DNA from: Paracoccaceae bacterium | GTDB lineage: Bacteria; Pseudomonadota; Alphaproteobacteria; Rhodobacterales; Rhodobacteraceae | DNA: 39,599 nt | NCBI GenBank assembly: GCA_020447005.1 | Contig: JAGRDO010000023.1 | Location: 1 to 39,599, forward strand | Reading direction: 5' to 3' | Shown here: piece after piece, positions 8,497 through 17,478 of the stretch | How the letters are laid out: each line of letters opens with the position of its first letter | Position numbering within the stretch: the first letter of the stretch is position 1 | The notes under the pieces: generated by a model | Told to the model about the DNA's origin: nothing | The model's database searches: none | What the model saw: the letters and a program-made list of their open reading frames with translations, nothing else | Translations under genes and position numbers: made by a program

Positions 8497-11400
8497 TTGC
8501 GATTCACGCGGCTCAGACTGAACGGCTTCAAAAGCTTCGTGGACCCCACGGATCTGATCATCCATGACGGGTTGACGGGGGTCGTCGGCCCGAATGGCTG
8601 CGGCAAGTCGAACCTTCTGGAAGCCCTGCGCTGGGTGATGGGCGAAAACCGCCCCACCGCGATGCGCGGCGACGGGATGGAGGACGTGATCTTTGCCGGG
8701 GCGGCCAGCCGACCGGCGCGCAACTTTGCCGAGGTGATCCTTTCCATCGACAATTCCGAGCGCCTCGCACCTTCGGGATTCAATGATCAGGATACGCTCG
8801 ACATCGTCCGCCGGATCACGCGCGATGCCGGCTCGGCCTATCGGGCCAACACCAAGGAAGTGCGTGCCCGCGACGTGCAGATGCTGTTCGCCGACGCCTC
8901 GACCGGGTCGCATTCGCCCGCGCTGGTGCGCCAGGGGCAGATCGCCGAGCTGATCAATGCGCGGCCGAAGAACCGCCGCCGCATTCTGGAGGAAGCCGCG
9001 GGGATTTCGGGCCTGTATCAGCGGCGGCACGAGGCCGAGCTGAAGCTGAACGGGACCGAGCAGAACCTTCTGCGCGTCGATGACGTCGTCGAAAGTCTGG
9101 CAAACCAATTGGCCACGCTGGCCCGGCAGGCACGGCAGGCCGCGCGCTACCGCGAAATCGGCGAAGAGCTTCGGCGCGCCGAAGGGATGCTGCTTTATCG
9201 AAGGTGGCGCGAGGCGGATCAGGCCCGTGCGACCGCGGACGCCGATCTGACAGAACGGGTCCGGATCGCTGCCACCGCCGAAGGCGCCGCGCGTGCCGCC
9301 GCACGCGTGCGCGGCGAACGGGAAAGCACCCTGCCCCCCTTGCGAGAGGAAGAGGCGGTTGCCGCCGCGATCCTGCAACGCCTTCAGGTTCAGCGCGACG
9401 CGCTGAGTGATCAGGAGACCCGTGCGCAGCAACTGATCGAAACGCTGACCGGGCGCATCGAACAGCTTGCGCATGACATGGAGCGTGAAGCCGGGTTGAA
9501 CCGTGATGCCGGTGAGACGATCGCGCGGCTTGAATGGGAACAGGACCAGATCCTGCGCGCCGCCGAAGGCCATGAGGCCCGTCTGGCGGATGCATTGGAG
9601 CAGGCGCAGGAATCGGCCCGCATCCTGTCGGACCGCGAAGCCGCGCATTCGGAATTGACCGAGGACGTGGCCCGCCTGTCAGCGCGGCACCAATCGGCGC
9701 AACGGCTTGTCGCCGACAACCGCGCGACGGTTGAACGCTCGGAAACCGAGGCTGCGAAGGCCAAGGCCGCCGCGATCGAGGCGGAAGCCGCGCTGCGCAA
9801 GGCCGCCGACGAACTTTCGAATGCCAGCGATGCGCAAAACCGCGCCGCTGCCGCCGCCGAAACTGCCGAAGCCGCCTTGCATGCGGCCGACGACGCGCGC
9901 ACCGATGCCCAGGCAAAAGAGGCCGAGGCCCGCGCCGCGCGGTCCGAAGCCGAAGGCGAGGCCGGCGCCCTGCGTGCCGAGGCGGCCGCATTGCACAAGC
10001 TGGTGGAACGCGAGGCAGCGACCGGCAAGCAGCTGCTTGACCGGGTCGAGGTGAAAGGCGGGTACGAAAAGGCGCTGGGCGCCGCACTTGCCGACGATCT
10101 GCGCGCGCCGGAAATCGGTGCGGGCGCGGCTTCCGGCTGGGCCACCCTGCCCGGGTATTCGCAGGCGCAATCATTGCCCGAGGGTGTCGCCGCGCTTTCG
10201 AACCATGTTTCGGTGCCTGCGGTGCTTGCCCGCCGCATCGGCCAGATCGGCCTTGTCGACAAGGCCGACGGCGCGCGGCTTCAACCGCTTTTGCAGCCGG
10301 GCCAGCGTTTGGTTTCGGTGGAGGGCGATCTTTGGCGCTGGGACGGTTTCCGGGCGGGGGCGGAAGACGCGCCGACAGCCGCCGCGCTGCGTCTGCAGCA
10401 GCTGAACCGCCTGACCGACCTCAAGCGCGATCTGGAAGAGGCAAGCGCCCGCGCCGATGGTGCCAAGCGGGCGCATGAACATCTGACCAGACGTCTGGCA
10501 GAGATGACCGACGCGGATCGCGCCGCCCGCGATGCCCGGCGCGATGCCGACCGTCTGATGGCCGATGCCTCGCGCGCGGTATCGCGGGCCGAGGCCGACA
10601 GCTCGATCGCCGGCGGCAAGCTTGAAAGCGCTCGCCTTGCCGTCAACCGGCACGAGGAAGAGGCGTTGACCGCGCGCGCGCGTCTGAAGGAAGCCGAGGC
10701 AACCCTTGCCGCCCTGCCCGACCTGGCCGATGCCAGGGCCGAAGCCGAGGACGTCAAGATGACGGTGGAAGCGGCGCGCATGACGATGATGTCCAAGCGG
10801 TCCGCCCATGACGAATTGCGCCGTGAAGGCGAAGCCCGCACCCGGCGCCGGCAAGAGATCACCAAGGAAATCTCGGGCTGGAAGCACCGCCTGGAAACCG
10901 CCGAGAAGCGGAGCACCGAACTGGCCGAACGCAAGGCGCTTTCCGAGACCGAGCTGAAAGAGGCCTCTGCCGCCCCTGCAGAGATCGCCGCCAAGCGGGA
11001 CGAGATCGCGCGCGCGATCGAGACGGCGGAAACCCGGCGCCGCAATGCCGCCGACCGGATGGCCGAGGCGGAGACCGCCCTGCGTCAGGCAACCGACGAA
11101 GAGCGCGATGCCGAACGCGGGGCATCCGATGCCCGCGAGGCACGCGCCCGCGCCGAGGCGCGGCGTGATGCCGCGCGCGACTCGGTCGCCCATGCCGCAG
11201 CGCGCATTCTTGAGGAAACGGAAAAGCAGCCCGGTGAACTGCTGCAAAGTCTCGATGCCGATCCCGAGCACATGCCGTCGGCCGAGACGCTGGACAATGA
11301 TGTGCATCGCCTCCGCCGCCAGCGCGATGCGCTGGGTGCGGTGAACCTGCGCGCCGAAGAGGACGCGAAGGAAATTCAGGCCGAGCATGACAATCTGATA

Positions 11401-11952
11401 ATGGAAAAGGCCGATCTGGAAGAGGCGATCAAGAAGCTGCGCGCCGGAATTGCCGGATTGAACCGCGAGGGGCGCGAACGCCTGCTGACGGCCTTCGAAC
11501 AGGTGAACACCAATTTCCGCCTGCTCTTCACCCATCTTTTCGGTGGCGGCGAAGCCAATCTGGTGCTGGTCGAAAGCGACGATCCCCTTGAAGCGGGGCT
11601 TGAGATCATGTGCCAGCCGCCGGGCAAGAAGCTGGCCACCTTGTCGCTTCTGTCGGGCGGCGAACAAACGCTGACGGCGCTGGCGCTGATCTTCGCGGTC
11701 TTTCTTGCCAATCCCGCGCCGATCTGCGTGCTGGACGAGGTGGACGCGCCCCTTGACGATGCCAATGTCACCCGGTTCTGCGACCTTCTGGACGAAATGA
11801 CCCGGCGCACGGACACGCGGTTTCTGATCATCACCCATCATGCGGTAACGATGGCGCGGATGGACAGGCTTTTTGGCGTGACGATGGCCGAACAGGGTGT
11901 CAGCCAGCTTGTCAGCGTCGATCTGAAGAAGGCCGAAGCGCTCGTCGCCTGA
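8497..11952 (+). CDS. smc: Chromosome segregation ATPase SMC
   Basis: Structural maintenance of chromosomes protein, the ATPase of the SMC-ScpAB condensin that organises and separates replicated chromosomes; 1151 residues. Walker A GPNGCGKS lies at 31-38, long coiled coils rich in Ala/Glu/Arg flank a hinge at about 515-640 (YEKALGAALADDLRAPE...), and the C-terminal head has the signature LLSGGEQ (from residue 1052) and Walker B with catalytic glutamate (ICVLDEVDAPL, D1080-E1081). I chose TTG at 8497 because alphaproteobacterial SMC begins (M)RFTRLRLNGFKSF and an AAAGG sits 8 bases upstream; a TTG at 8461 has its purine-rich stretch directly abutting. scpA/scpB are not in the window. Confidence 0.96.
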   Translation: MRFTRLRLNGFKSFVDPTDLIIHDGLTGVVGPNGCGKSNLLEALRWVMGENRPTAMRGDGMEDVIFAGAASRPARNFAEVILSIDNSERLAPSGFNDQDTLDIVRRITRDAGSAYRANTKEVRARDVQMLFADASTGSHSPALVRQGQIAELINARPKNRRRILEEAAGISGLYQRRHEAELKLNGTEQNLLRVDDVVESLANQLATLARQARQAARYREIGEELRRAEGMLLYRRWREADQARATADADLTERVRIAATAEGAARAAARVRGERESTLPPLREEEAVAAAILQRLQVQRDALSDQETRAQQLIETLTGRIEQLAHDMEREAGLNRDAGETIARLEWEQDQILRAAEGHEARLADALEQAQESARILSDREAAHSELTEDVARLSARHQSAQRLVADNRATVERSETEAAKAKAAAIEAEAALRKAADELSNASDAQNRAAAAAETAEAALHAADDARTDAQAKEAEARAARSEAEGEAGALRAEAAALHKLVEREAATGKQLLDRVEVKGGYEKALGAALADDLRAPEIGAGAASGWATLPGYSQAQSLPEGVAALSNHVSVPAVLARRIGQIGLVDKADGARLQPLLQPGQRLVSVEGDLWRWDGFRAGAEDAPTAAALRLQQLNRLTDLKRDLEEASARADGAKRAHEHLTRRLAEMTDADRAARDARRDADRLMADASRAVSRAEADSSIAGGKLESARLAVNRHEEEALTARARLKEAEATLAALPDLADARAEAEDVKMTVEAARMTMMSKRSAHDELRREGEARTRRRQEITKEISGWKHRLETAEKRSTELAERKALSETELKEASAAPAEIAAKRDEIARAIETAETRRRNAADRMAEAETALRQATDEERDAERGASDAREARARAEARRDAARDSVAHAAARILEETEKQPGELLQSLDADPEHMPSAETLDNDVHRLRRQRDALGAVNLRAEEDAKEIQAEHDNLIMEKADLEEAIKKLRAGIAGLNREGRERLLTAFEQVNTNFRLLFTHLFGGGEANLVLVESDDPLEAGLEIMCQPPGKKLATLSLLSGGEQTLTALALIFAVFLANPAPICVLDEVDAPLDDANVTRFCDLLDEMTRRTDTRFLIITHHAVTMARMDRLFGVTMAEQGVSQLVSVDLKKAEALVA

Positions 11953-11995
11953 TCCTGCGCCGTCATCGAAAATCCCGCTTGCCGGACAGGCCGTC

Positions 11996-12014
11996 GCCCG
12001 CGCAGACTGCGGGC
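11996..12014 (+). terminator. Hairpin after smc
   Basis: GCCCGC (11996-12001), a 7-base loop and GCGGGC (12009-12014), extended outward by CGTC/GACG with one bulge. It lies 43 bp after the smc stop. There is no T run, so it may be a weak or Rho-assisted terminator. Confidence 0.35.
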
Positions 12015-12042
12015 CGACGAGGATTTGTGGGGCGGTGGACGA

Positions 12043-13668
12043 ATGGCGCAGATCGAAACGGTCGTCGTGAACGCGAATATTGTCACGATGGACATTGCCC
12101 GGCCTAAGGCCGAAGCGCTGGCGATAGCGGGCGGACGGGTCGCCGCGCTGGGTTCGTCCGAAGACATGCGCGCCCTTGCCGGGCCCGGGACGACGGTAAT
12201 GGATGCGGGCGGCAGGCTGGTGCTGCCGGGCTTTCAGGACACCCATATTCACCTTCAGGACAGCGGGCAGGATTACAGCCAGAATGCCGATCTTTCGGCG
12301 GCGCGGACGCCTGAAGACATCGTCACCACGCTGCAGGCCTTTGCCGCCACCCATGACCGTGCATGGGTGAACGGTACGGGATGGTATTCCGGCGTCTTCC
12401 ACGCCGGAAACCTTGACCGGCATCTTCTGGACCGCGCGGTTCCCGACCGGCCCTGCCTGATCGTCGCCTCGGACGGGCACAATGGCTGCATGAACTCGCG
12501 CGCGATCGCCGCTGTCGGGTTGGCCGGTGACACGCCCGATCCGCAGAACGGCCATTTCGTGCGGGATGCCAGTGGCGCGGCAACGGGCATGCTTTATGAA
12601 ACCACCGTCGCCTGGGTCGAGGCGCGGATGCCGCCGCTGCCCGACGATGCCTTTGGCAGCGGTGTCAAATGGGCGCAGGCCCTCGCGCATCGCAACGGAT
12701 TTACCGGCGTTCTTGATGCGAAGGTCGAGGAACGGCACGTCCGTGTCTACCGCGCCCTTGAGGCGGCAGGCGAAATGTCCCTGCGGATCGGGGCGACGGC
12801 GCTGGTCAATGCCTTTGATACCACGGCCGGAGCGGTTGAGCGGCTAAGCGATTTCCGCGCCAGCGCGCGTGGGCCGCTTTTCAAGGTGCATTCGGCAAAG
12901 TTCTTTCTGGACGGCGTGATCGAGAACCGGACCGCGGCGATGATCGCGCCCTATTCGGACGGCACGGGCGGGAATGCGCCGCTGATGTTCACCCCGGGCC
13001 AGATCAACGAAATGTTCACCGCCTTCGATGCCGCGCGGTTCCAGATCCATGTCCACGCGATCGGCGATATGGCCGTGCGCGCCGCGCTTGATGGCTGCGA
13101 AGCCGCGCGGACAGCAAATGGCGCGTGGCCGTCGCTGCACCAGATCGCGCATATCCAGTTCATCGACCCGGCCGATATCCCACGGTTCCGTGACCTTGGC
13201 GTCATGGCCAATGTTCAGCCGCTCTGGGCGCGCGCTGAGCCTTCCGTCACGGATGTGGCCGTCCCGATGGTTGGCAACGAACGCAGCCGCTGGATGTATG
13301 CCTTCCGGTCGCTTCTTGACGCTGGCGCAGGCATGGCCTTGTCAAGCGACTGGGGCGTATCAACCCTGAACCCCTTCCAGATCATCGAAACCGCCGTGAC
13401 CCGCCAGCCCCCGATCCACGAGGGCCGGGTCCCCGCGTTCCTGCCGCAAGAACGGATCACCCGCGCCGAGGCAGTGGCCGGCTATACCACCGGAGCCGCG
13501 GCAGCGGCCTGGCGCAGCGGCGATACCGGCACGCTAAGCCCCGGCAAATGGGCCGACCTCATCATGCTTGATCGCGACATTTTCTCTTGCCCGGTATACG
13601 AGATCGGCGACACCAACGTTCTTCTCACCATGGTTGGCGGCAGAACCGTGCACGGCACGCTTTCCTGA
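12043..13668 (+). CDS. Metal-dependent amidohydrolase (YtcJ-like, amidohydrolase 3 family)
   Basis: Probable cytoplasmic metal-dependent hydrolase of C-N bonds, 541 residues, as usual for YtcJ-like proteins. The N-terminal beta-sandwich part (VVVNANIVTMDIARPKAEAL) is followed by the metal-binding HxH in FQDTHIHLQDSG. Further metal or catalytic positions are suggested by VHAIGDMAVRAALDGCE and the late SSDWGVSTLNPF block, with the returning beta-strand SPGKWADLIMLDRD near the end. The ATG at 12043 follows a GGTGGA; a TTG six codons upstream is also open. It stands alone between smc and hisD. Substrate not predictable; annotations such as imidazolonepropionase-like would overreach. Confidence 0.88.
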   Translation: MAQIETVVVNANIVTMDIARPKAEALAIAGGRVAALGSSEDMRALAGPGTTVMDAGGRLVLPGFQDTHIHLQDSGQDYSQNADLSAARTPEDIVTTLQAFAATHDRAWVNGTGWYSGVFHAGNLDRHLLDRAVPDRPCLIVASDGHNGCMNSRAIAAVGLAGDTPDPQNGHFVRDASGAATGMLYETTVAWVEARMPPLPDDAFGSGVKWAQALAHRNGFTGVLDAKVEERHVRVYRALEAAGEMSLRIGATALVNAFDTTAGAVERLSDFRASARGPLFKVHSAKFFLDGVIENRTAAMIAPYSDGTGGNAPLMFTPGQINEMFTAFDAARFQIHVHAIGDMAVRAALDGCEAARTANGAWPSLHQIAHIQFIDPADIPRFRDLGVMANVQPLWARAEPSVTDVAVPMVGNERSRWMYAFRSLLDAGAGMALSSDWGVSTLNPFQIIETAVTRQPPIHEGRVPAFLPQERITRAEAVAGYTTGAAAAAWRSGDTGTLSPGKWADLIMLDRDIFSCPVYEIGDTNVLLTMVGGRTVHGTLS

Positions 13669-13722
13669 GGCGCATCCTCTCGGACAGCCGAAAGCCGCAA
13701 GCCGGGCTTGAGAACATGGGCA

Positions 13723-13742
13723 CCGCCCGCTATGGGGGGCGG
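13723..13742 (+). other. Hairpin just upstream of hisD ribosome binding site
   Basis: CCGCCC (13723-13728) pairs with GGGCGG (13737-13742). The hairpin ends 5 bases before the AGGAG at 13748-13752, so it may influence hisD translation, or may simply end the amidohydrolase transcript. Confidence 0.25.
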
Positions 13743-13759
13743 GAGTCAGGAGACCCGTG

Positions 13760-15073
13760 ATGCCCGTATTTCTGTCAACATCCGAGCCGGATTTCGAACC
13801 CGCTTTCGCCGCCCTTCTGGCCGCCAAGCGCGAGGATGCACCTGATGTTGACGCCGCCGTGGCGGGGATCATCGCCGAGGTGCGCAACCGGGGCGATGCT
13901 GCCGTGATCGAATTGACTGCGAAGTTCGACAAGCTGGACCTGACGCCCGGCACGCTGGCCTTTTCCGAAGCCGAGGTTGAGGCCGAATGCGCCCGGGTTT
14001 CACCCGAGGACAGGGCCGCGCTTGAACTGGCCGCCGAGCGTATCCGCGCCTATCACAGCCGGCAGATGCCCGAAGACGCGCGCTGGACCGATCCCGCGGG
14101 TGCCGAACTTGGCTGGCGCTGGGGCCCGGTTTCCGCGGCCGGATTGTATGTGCCCGGGGGGCTTGCCTCCTATCCGTCCTCGGTTCTGATGAATGCGATC
14201 CCGGCGAAGGTCGCGGGGGTCGAACGGCTGATCATTGCCTGCCCTACGCCGGGTGGTGTGGTCAATCCGCTTGTCCTTCTGGCCGCACGGCTTTCGGGCG
14301 TCGATACCATCTACCGGATCGGCGGCGCGCAGGCGATCGCGGCAATGGCCTATGGCACTGAAACGATTTCGGCCGTCGACAAGATCACCGGGCCCGGCAA
14401 TGCCTATGTCGCCGCCGCCAAGCGCCGGGTGTTTGGCAAGGTCGGGATCGACATGATTGCAGGACCGTCGGAAATTCTGGTGATCGCGGATCGCGACAAT
14501 AACCCTGACTGGATCGCCCTCGATCTGCTCAGCCAGGCCGAACATGACGAAAGCGCCCAGTCGATCCTTGTGACCGATGACGCCGCATTCGCAAAGGCCG
14601 TGTCAGAAGCGGTCGAGACGCGGTTGGCGACGCTTGAGCGGCGCGCCATAGCGAAAGCCAGCTGGCGCGATTATGGCGCGGTCATCGTTACCCGCGATCT
14701 GGCCGAGGCGGCGGATCTGTCGAACCGGATCGCCCCCGAACATCTTGAACTTTGCGTCGCCGACCCCGAGGCCCTGGCAAGGCTGACCAGGCACGCTGGC
14801 GCAATCTTTCTGGGCAGCTGGACCCCGGAAGCCATCGGCGACTATGTCGGCGGGCCGAACCACGTGCTGCCAACGGCGCGGTCGGCACGGTTTTCCAGCG
14901 GGCTTTCGGTGATGGATTTTCTAAAACGCACCACTATGTCAAGAATGACGCCCGAAGCGCTTGCCGCGATCGGACAGGCGGCCGAGCGGCTTGCGATTTC
15001 GGAAAGCCTTCAGGCGCACGGGCTTTCGGTTCGTGCGCGCCTTGACCAGTTGAACCGGAAAGGCCAAGCATGA
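13760..15073 (+). CDS. hisD: Histidinol dehydrogenase
   Basis: Catalyses the last two steps of histidine synthesis, L-histidinol to L-histidine with two NAD+, in the cytoplasm; zinc enzyme. The 437-residue length is standard. Visible family blocks are the signature VDKITGPGNAYVAAAKRRVFGKVGIDMIAGPSEI, the LLSQAEHDESAQ metal/substrate segment, APEHLEL and GPNHVLPT with the zinc/catalytic histidines, and RFSSGLSVMDFLKR. The start at 13760 is set by AGGAG at 13748-13752 with 7 bases of spacing; an in-frame GTG directly before it is less well placed. It is first of a tight operon: its stop overlaps the next start by 4 bp. Confidence 0.97.
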   Translation: MPVFLSTSEPDFEPAFAALLAAKREDAPDVDAAVAGIIAEVRNRGDAAVIELTAKFDKLDLTPGTLAFSEAEVEAECARVSPEDRAALELAAERIRAYHSRQMPEDARWTDPAGAELGWRWGPVSAAGLYVPGGLASYPSSVLMNAIPAKVAGVERLIIACPTPGGVVNPLVLLAARLSGVDTIYRIGGAQAIAAMAYGTETISAVDKITGPGNAYVAAAKRRVFGKVGIDMIAGPSEILVIADRDNNPDWIALDLLSQAEHDESAQSILVTDDAAFAKAVSEAVETRLATLERRAIAKASWRDYGAVIVTRDLAEAADLSNRIAPEHLELCVADPEALARLTRHAGAIFLGSWTPEAIGDYVGGPNHVLPTARSARFSSGLSVMDFLKRTTMSRMTPEALAAIGQAAERLAISESLQAHGLSVRARLDQLNRKGQA

Positions 15074-15549
15074 GCCGTATCTGCCATATCGAAATCGACG
15101 ACACCGGCCTGCCAGCGCCGACACCGGAAGTCGAACAGGAACGTAAGGTCGCGATCTTCGATCTGCTCGAGGACAATTCCTTCGCATTGCCCGCCAAACC
15201 CGGCGGGCCGGGCGCGGACGGCCCGTTTCGCCTTGGCCTGGCGATCCGCGAAAGGCGGCTGGTGTTTGATATCCAGAACGAATCCGGGGCGAAGGTCGCC
15301 GAGTTTCATTTGTCGCTTGGACCGTTCAGGCAAGTGGTCAAAGATTATTTTCAAATCTGCGAAAGCTATTTCGAGGCGGTGAAACGCTTGCCGCCCAGCC
15401 AGATCGAAGCCATCGACATGGCCCGTCGCGGCATCCACAACGAAGGCGCACGCGTTCTGCAAGAGCGTCTGGAAGGCAAGGCCGAGCTGGATATCGACAC
15501 GTCACGGCGCCTGTTCACCCTGATCTGCGTTCTGCATTTCGGGGGCTGA
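15070..15549 (+). CDS. UPF0262 family protein
   Basis: Small conserved alphaproteobacterial protein of unknown function (159 residues), recognised as UPF0262 by its opening (ICHIEIDD), the RLGLAIRERRLVFDIQNE core, and the late motif IEAIDMARRGIHNEGA with the closing RRLFTLICVLHF. No signal peptide, membrane helix or catalytic motif is seen. ATGA overlap with hisD and a 2-bp gap to the phosphatase gene place it inside the hisD operon, an order common in Rhodobacterales. Confidence 0.92.
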   Translation: MSRICHIEIDDTGLPAPTPEVEQERKVAIFDLLEDNSFALPAKPGGPGADGPFRLGLAIRERRLVFDIQNESGAKVAEFHLSLGPFRQVVKDYFQICESYFEAVKRLPPSQIEAIDMARRGIHNEGARVLQERLEGKAELDIDTSRRLFTLICVLHFGG

Positions 15550-15551
15550 GC

Positions 15552-16013
15552 GTGGAGACCAAACTGCCGCAGTCGGTGCTGTTTTGCTGCGATCACAACG
15601 CCGTCCGTTCGCCAATGGCCGAAGGATTGATGAAAAAACTCTATGGCCATGGGTGCTATGTGCAATCCGCGGGCGTTCATAACGATCTGGAAATCGACGG
15701 TTTTGCCGTTGCGGTCTGCGCCGAAATGGGGATTGAGCTATCGCGACACAGATCGCGCAGCTTTGAGGAAATGCAGCAATGGGGTGACGATCTTTCGGCG
15801 TTTGATCTGGTGGTCGCGCTTTCACCGGCAAGCCAGCGGCAGGCGCTGGAGTTCACCCGATTTTTCCACCTCGATGTGGAATACTGGCCGATCATGGACC
15901 CCACCGACTTTGGCGAAACACGCGAGGCAAAGCTGATCGCCTATCGCCAGGCCCGGGATCAGATTTCCAAGCGCATGATCGCGCGGTTCGGCCAGCCGAC
16001 CATTTCGGACTAA
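15552..16013 (+). CDS. Low-molecular-weight protein-tyrosine-phosphatase-like protein
   Basis: Cytoplasmic protein of the low-molecular-weight phosphatase/arsenate reductase fold, 153 residues. The P-loop CX5R-S is present as CDHNAVRS (C13-R19-S20), preceded by the usual beta-strand VLFC. The C-terminal acid loop that supplies the general acid appears as YWPIMDPTDFGETREAK (DPTD in place of the typical DPY/DPF). It starts with GTG two bases after the UPF0262 stop. Third and last gene of the hisD operon; in related genomes infA and maf usually follow, but here they do not. Whether it acts on phosphotyrosine, arsenate or another phosphate ester is open. Confidence 0.88.
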   Translation: METKLPQSVLFCCDHNAVRSPMAEGLMKKLYGHGCYVQSAGVHNDLEIDGFAVAVCAEMGIELSRHRSRSFEEMQQWGDDLSAFDLVVALSPASQRQALEFTRFFHLDVEYWPIMDPTDFGETREAKLIAYRQARDQISKRMIARFGQPTISD

Positions 16014-16110
16014 ACATGCAAGACCGCTTTCGCTGCGTGTCGTGACGGTTTGGGGTAGGCAGTGAATCGGACGGCCACTAGGTTTCTGTCGATCCTGAAG
16101 GAGAATGGTC

Positions 16111-16509
16111 ATGACCCGCGCGACGATCGAAGCCTATTATGCCGCCTTCAACCGTGGTGATATCGATGCAATGCTGGACACGCTGCACGACGACTTTACC
16201 CACAATGTGAACGAAGGCACCAAACGTCTTGGCAAGGCCGCTTTCGCCGATTTCTGCCGCCATATGAGCAAGACTTATCGTGAAAATCTGACCGATATGG
16301 TGGTCTTTTCCAACCCTGACGGCACCAGGGGTGCCGCCGAGTTTGTGGTCAACGGCACCTATCTGCAGACCGACCCGGGGCTGCCCGAGGCCCGGGGTCA
16401 GGCATATGTATTGCCGGCGGGCGGTTTCTTTGACCTGAAGGACGGAAAGATTACCCGCGTGACAACCTATTACAACCTTCAGGACTGGATCCGTCAGGTT
16501 TCCAGTTGA
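16111..16509 (+). CDS. SnoaL-like / NTF2-fold protein (ketosteroid-isomerase related)
   Basis: Small cytoplasmic alpha+beta barrel protein of the SnoaL/NTF2 superfamily, 132 residues. Hallmarks are the opening helix TIEAYYAAFNRGDIDAMLDTL, the strand with DDFTHNVNEG, and the closing pair of strands GGFFDLKDGKITRVTTYYNLQDWIRQV. The ATG at 16111 lies 8 bases after AAGGAG; another ATG two codons earlier would be too close. Superfamily members include isomerases, hydrolases and cyclases, so function cannot be assigned. It is monocistronic by position, facing the minus-strand operon across 159 bp that hold no gene and only short weak palindromes. Confidence 0.82.
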   Translation: MTRATIEAYYAAFNRGDIDAMLDTLHDDFTHNVNEGTKRLGKAAFADFCRHMSKTYRENLTDMVVFSNPDGTRGAAEFVVNGTYLQTDPGLPEARGQAYVLPAGGFFDLKDGKITRVTTYYNLQDWIRQVSS

Positions 16510-16668
16510 TCGTCGGGGGTCTTGGCGGGGGCCAGAGTGTCGGGGACAAGCCCGCGCATTCAGGCCGCAAGCCCGGCTTTGCAAGTCACCTGGCGGTCCT
16601 GATCGATGGGCAGGTGGCTGGCACCGGCTATTGCAGGACGGGCGGAATGACGATGCTGTCAGCGATGG

Positions 16669-17478
16669 TCATCGGTCCGGATAGAAGAGATACGGGCCAT
16701 CGAAGCGTCCGACAGGAATGTGGTGGCTGACGATGCCGCCACGCATCTCATGCAGCAAAAAACCACCCGGCTCTTTCGTCAGGCAATTTGGCGCACCTTC
16801 GCGGAGATCCATGGTCACGGCGTGGGAAACGCCGGGGCCGATTTGGCAAATGACGGATCCAAAAGGTGCAACGATATTGCGATGGACATGTCCGCAAGTG
16901 AGGCGCAACTCACCGGAATATCCCGACAGGATGGCTTTCAGCTTTGTGCTGTCGCGCAGGTTCTGCAAATCCATCTTTTCGATTCCGGTCATCACCGGCG
17001 GATGATGCATGGTCACGATCGTGGGCTTACCGCCCTGCGCATCCAACGTCCCGGACAAGAAAGACAGTGTCTCTTCGCTGAGGTTGCCATAGGCACAAGC
17101 CGCCACGTTGCTGTCCAGCCCGATCAGCGCAAGATCGCCGAAATCCAGGGCCCAGTTGACCGGGCCTTCGGATGGCATCCAGGGCCGATCCGAGAAGCAT
17201 GCACGCATGACGGCCACATTGTCATGGTTTCCAGGCACCGCGCGATACGGCAGTTCAAGACCCGCCATGATCTCGCGGAACCGCAGATATTCTTCTTCGG
17301 TGCCGAAGTCCGTCAGGTCTCCGGCCACCACCACCATATCGACGGGGCCAATCTCTGGCAGCATTCGGTTGATCGTCTCAACACAGTCTGCAAGCGCCGT
17401 TGCCGTGTCGACCTGGCCGTAAGCCAGCTGGCCGTGCGGAACGATATGCGGGTCTGATATCTGGATGATACGCGTCAT
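16669..17478 (-). CDS. Cytoplasmic metallophosphoesterase, probable phosphodiesterase (CpdA/GpdQ-like)
   Basis: Calcineurin-like dinuclear metal phosphodiesterase, 269 residues. All metal motifs are present: DPH (D9, H11), GDLTD (D54), GNHD (N84-D86), the histidines of TMHHPP (H158-H159) and GHVH (H197, H199). This order matches the class that includes 3',5'-cAMP phosphodiesterase CpdA and glycerophosphodiesterase GpdQ. It has no signal peptide, so it acts inside the cell. It is last in the LacI-regulated ABC operon and its start overlaps the ATPase stop by 4 bp, which suggests that it cleaves the imported compound. The exact phosphodiester is not determinable from sequence. Confidence 0.88.
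   Translation of the reverse strand: MTRIIQISDPHIVPHGQLAYGQVDTATALADCVETINRMLPEIGPVDMVVVAGDLTDFGTEEEYLRFREIMAGLELPYRAVPGNHDNVAVMRACFSDRPWMPSEGPVNWALDFGDLALIGLDSNVAACAYGNLSEETLSFLSGTLDAQGGKPTIVTMHHPPVMTGIEKMDLQNLRDSTKLKAILSGYSGELRLTCGHVHRNIVAPFGSVICQIGPGVSHAVTMDLREGAPNCLTKEPGGFLLHEMRGGIVSHHIPVGRFDGPYLFYPDR

Noticed and set aside
10171-12738. 855-codon minus-strand open frame opposite smc and the amidohydrolase
   Set aside because: Antisense shadow of two convincing genes; no domain or start signal.
16510-16668. Short plus-strand frame and AAGCC-C-GGCTT palindrome between the convergent genes
   Set aside because: The frame has no family pattern and the palindrome has a one-base loop, so neither a gene nor a usable terminator can be supported.
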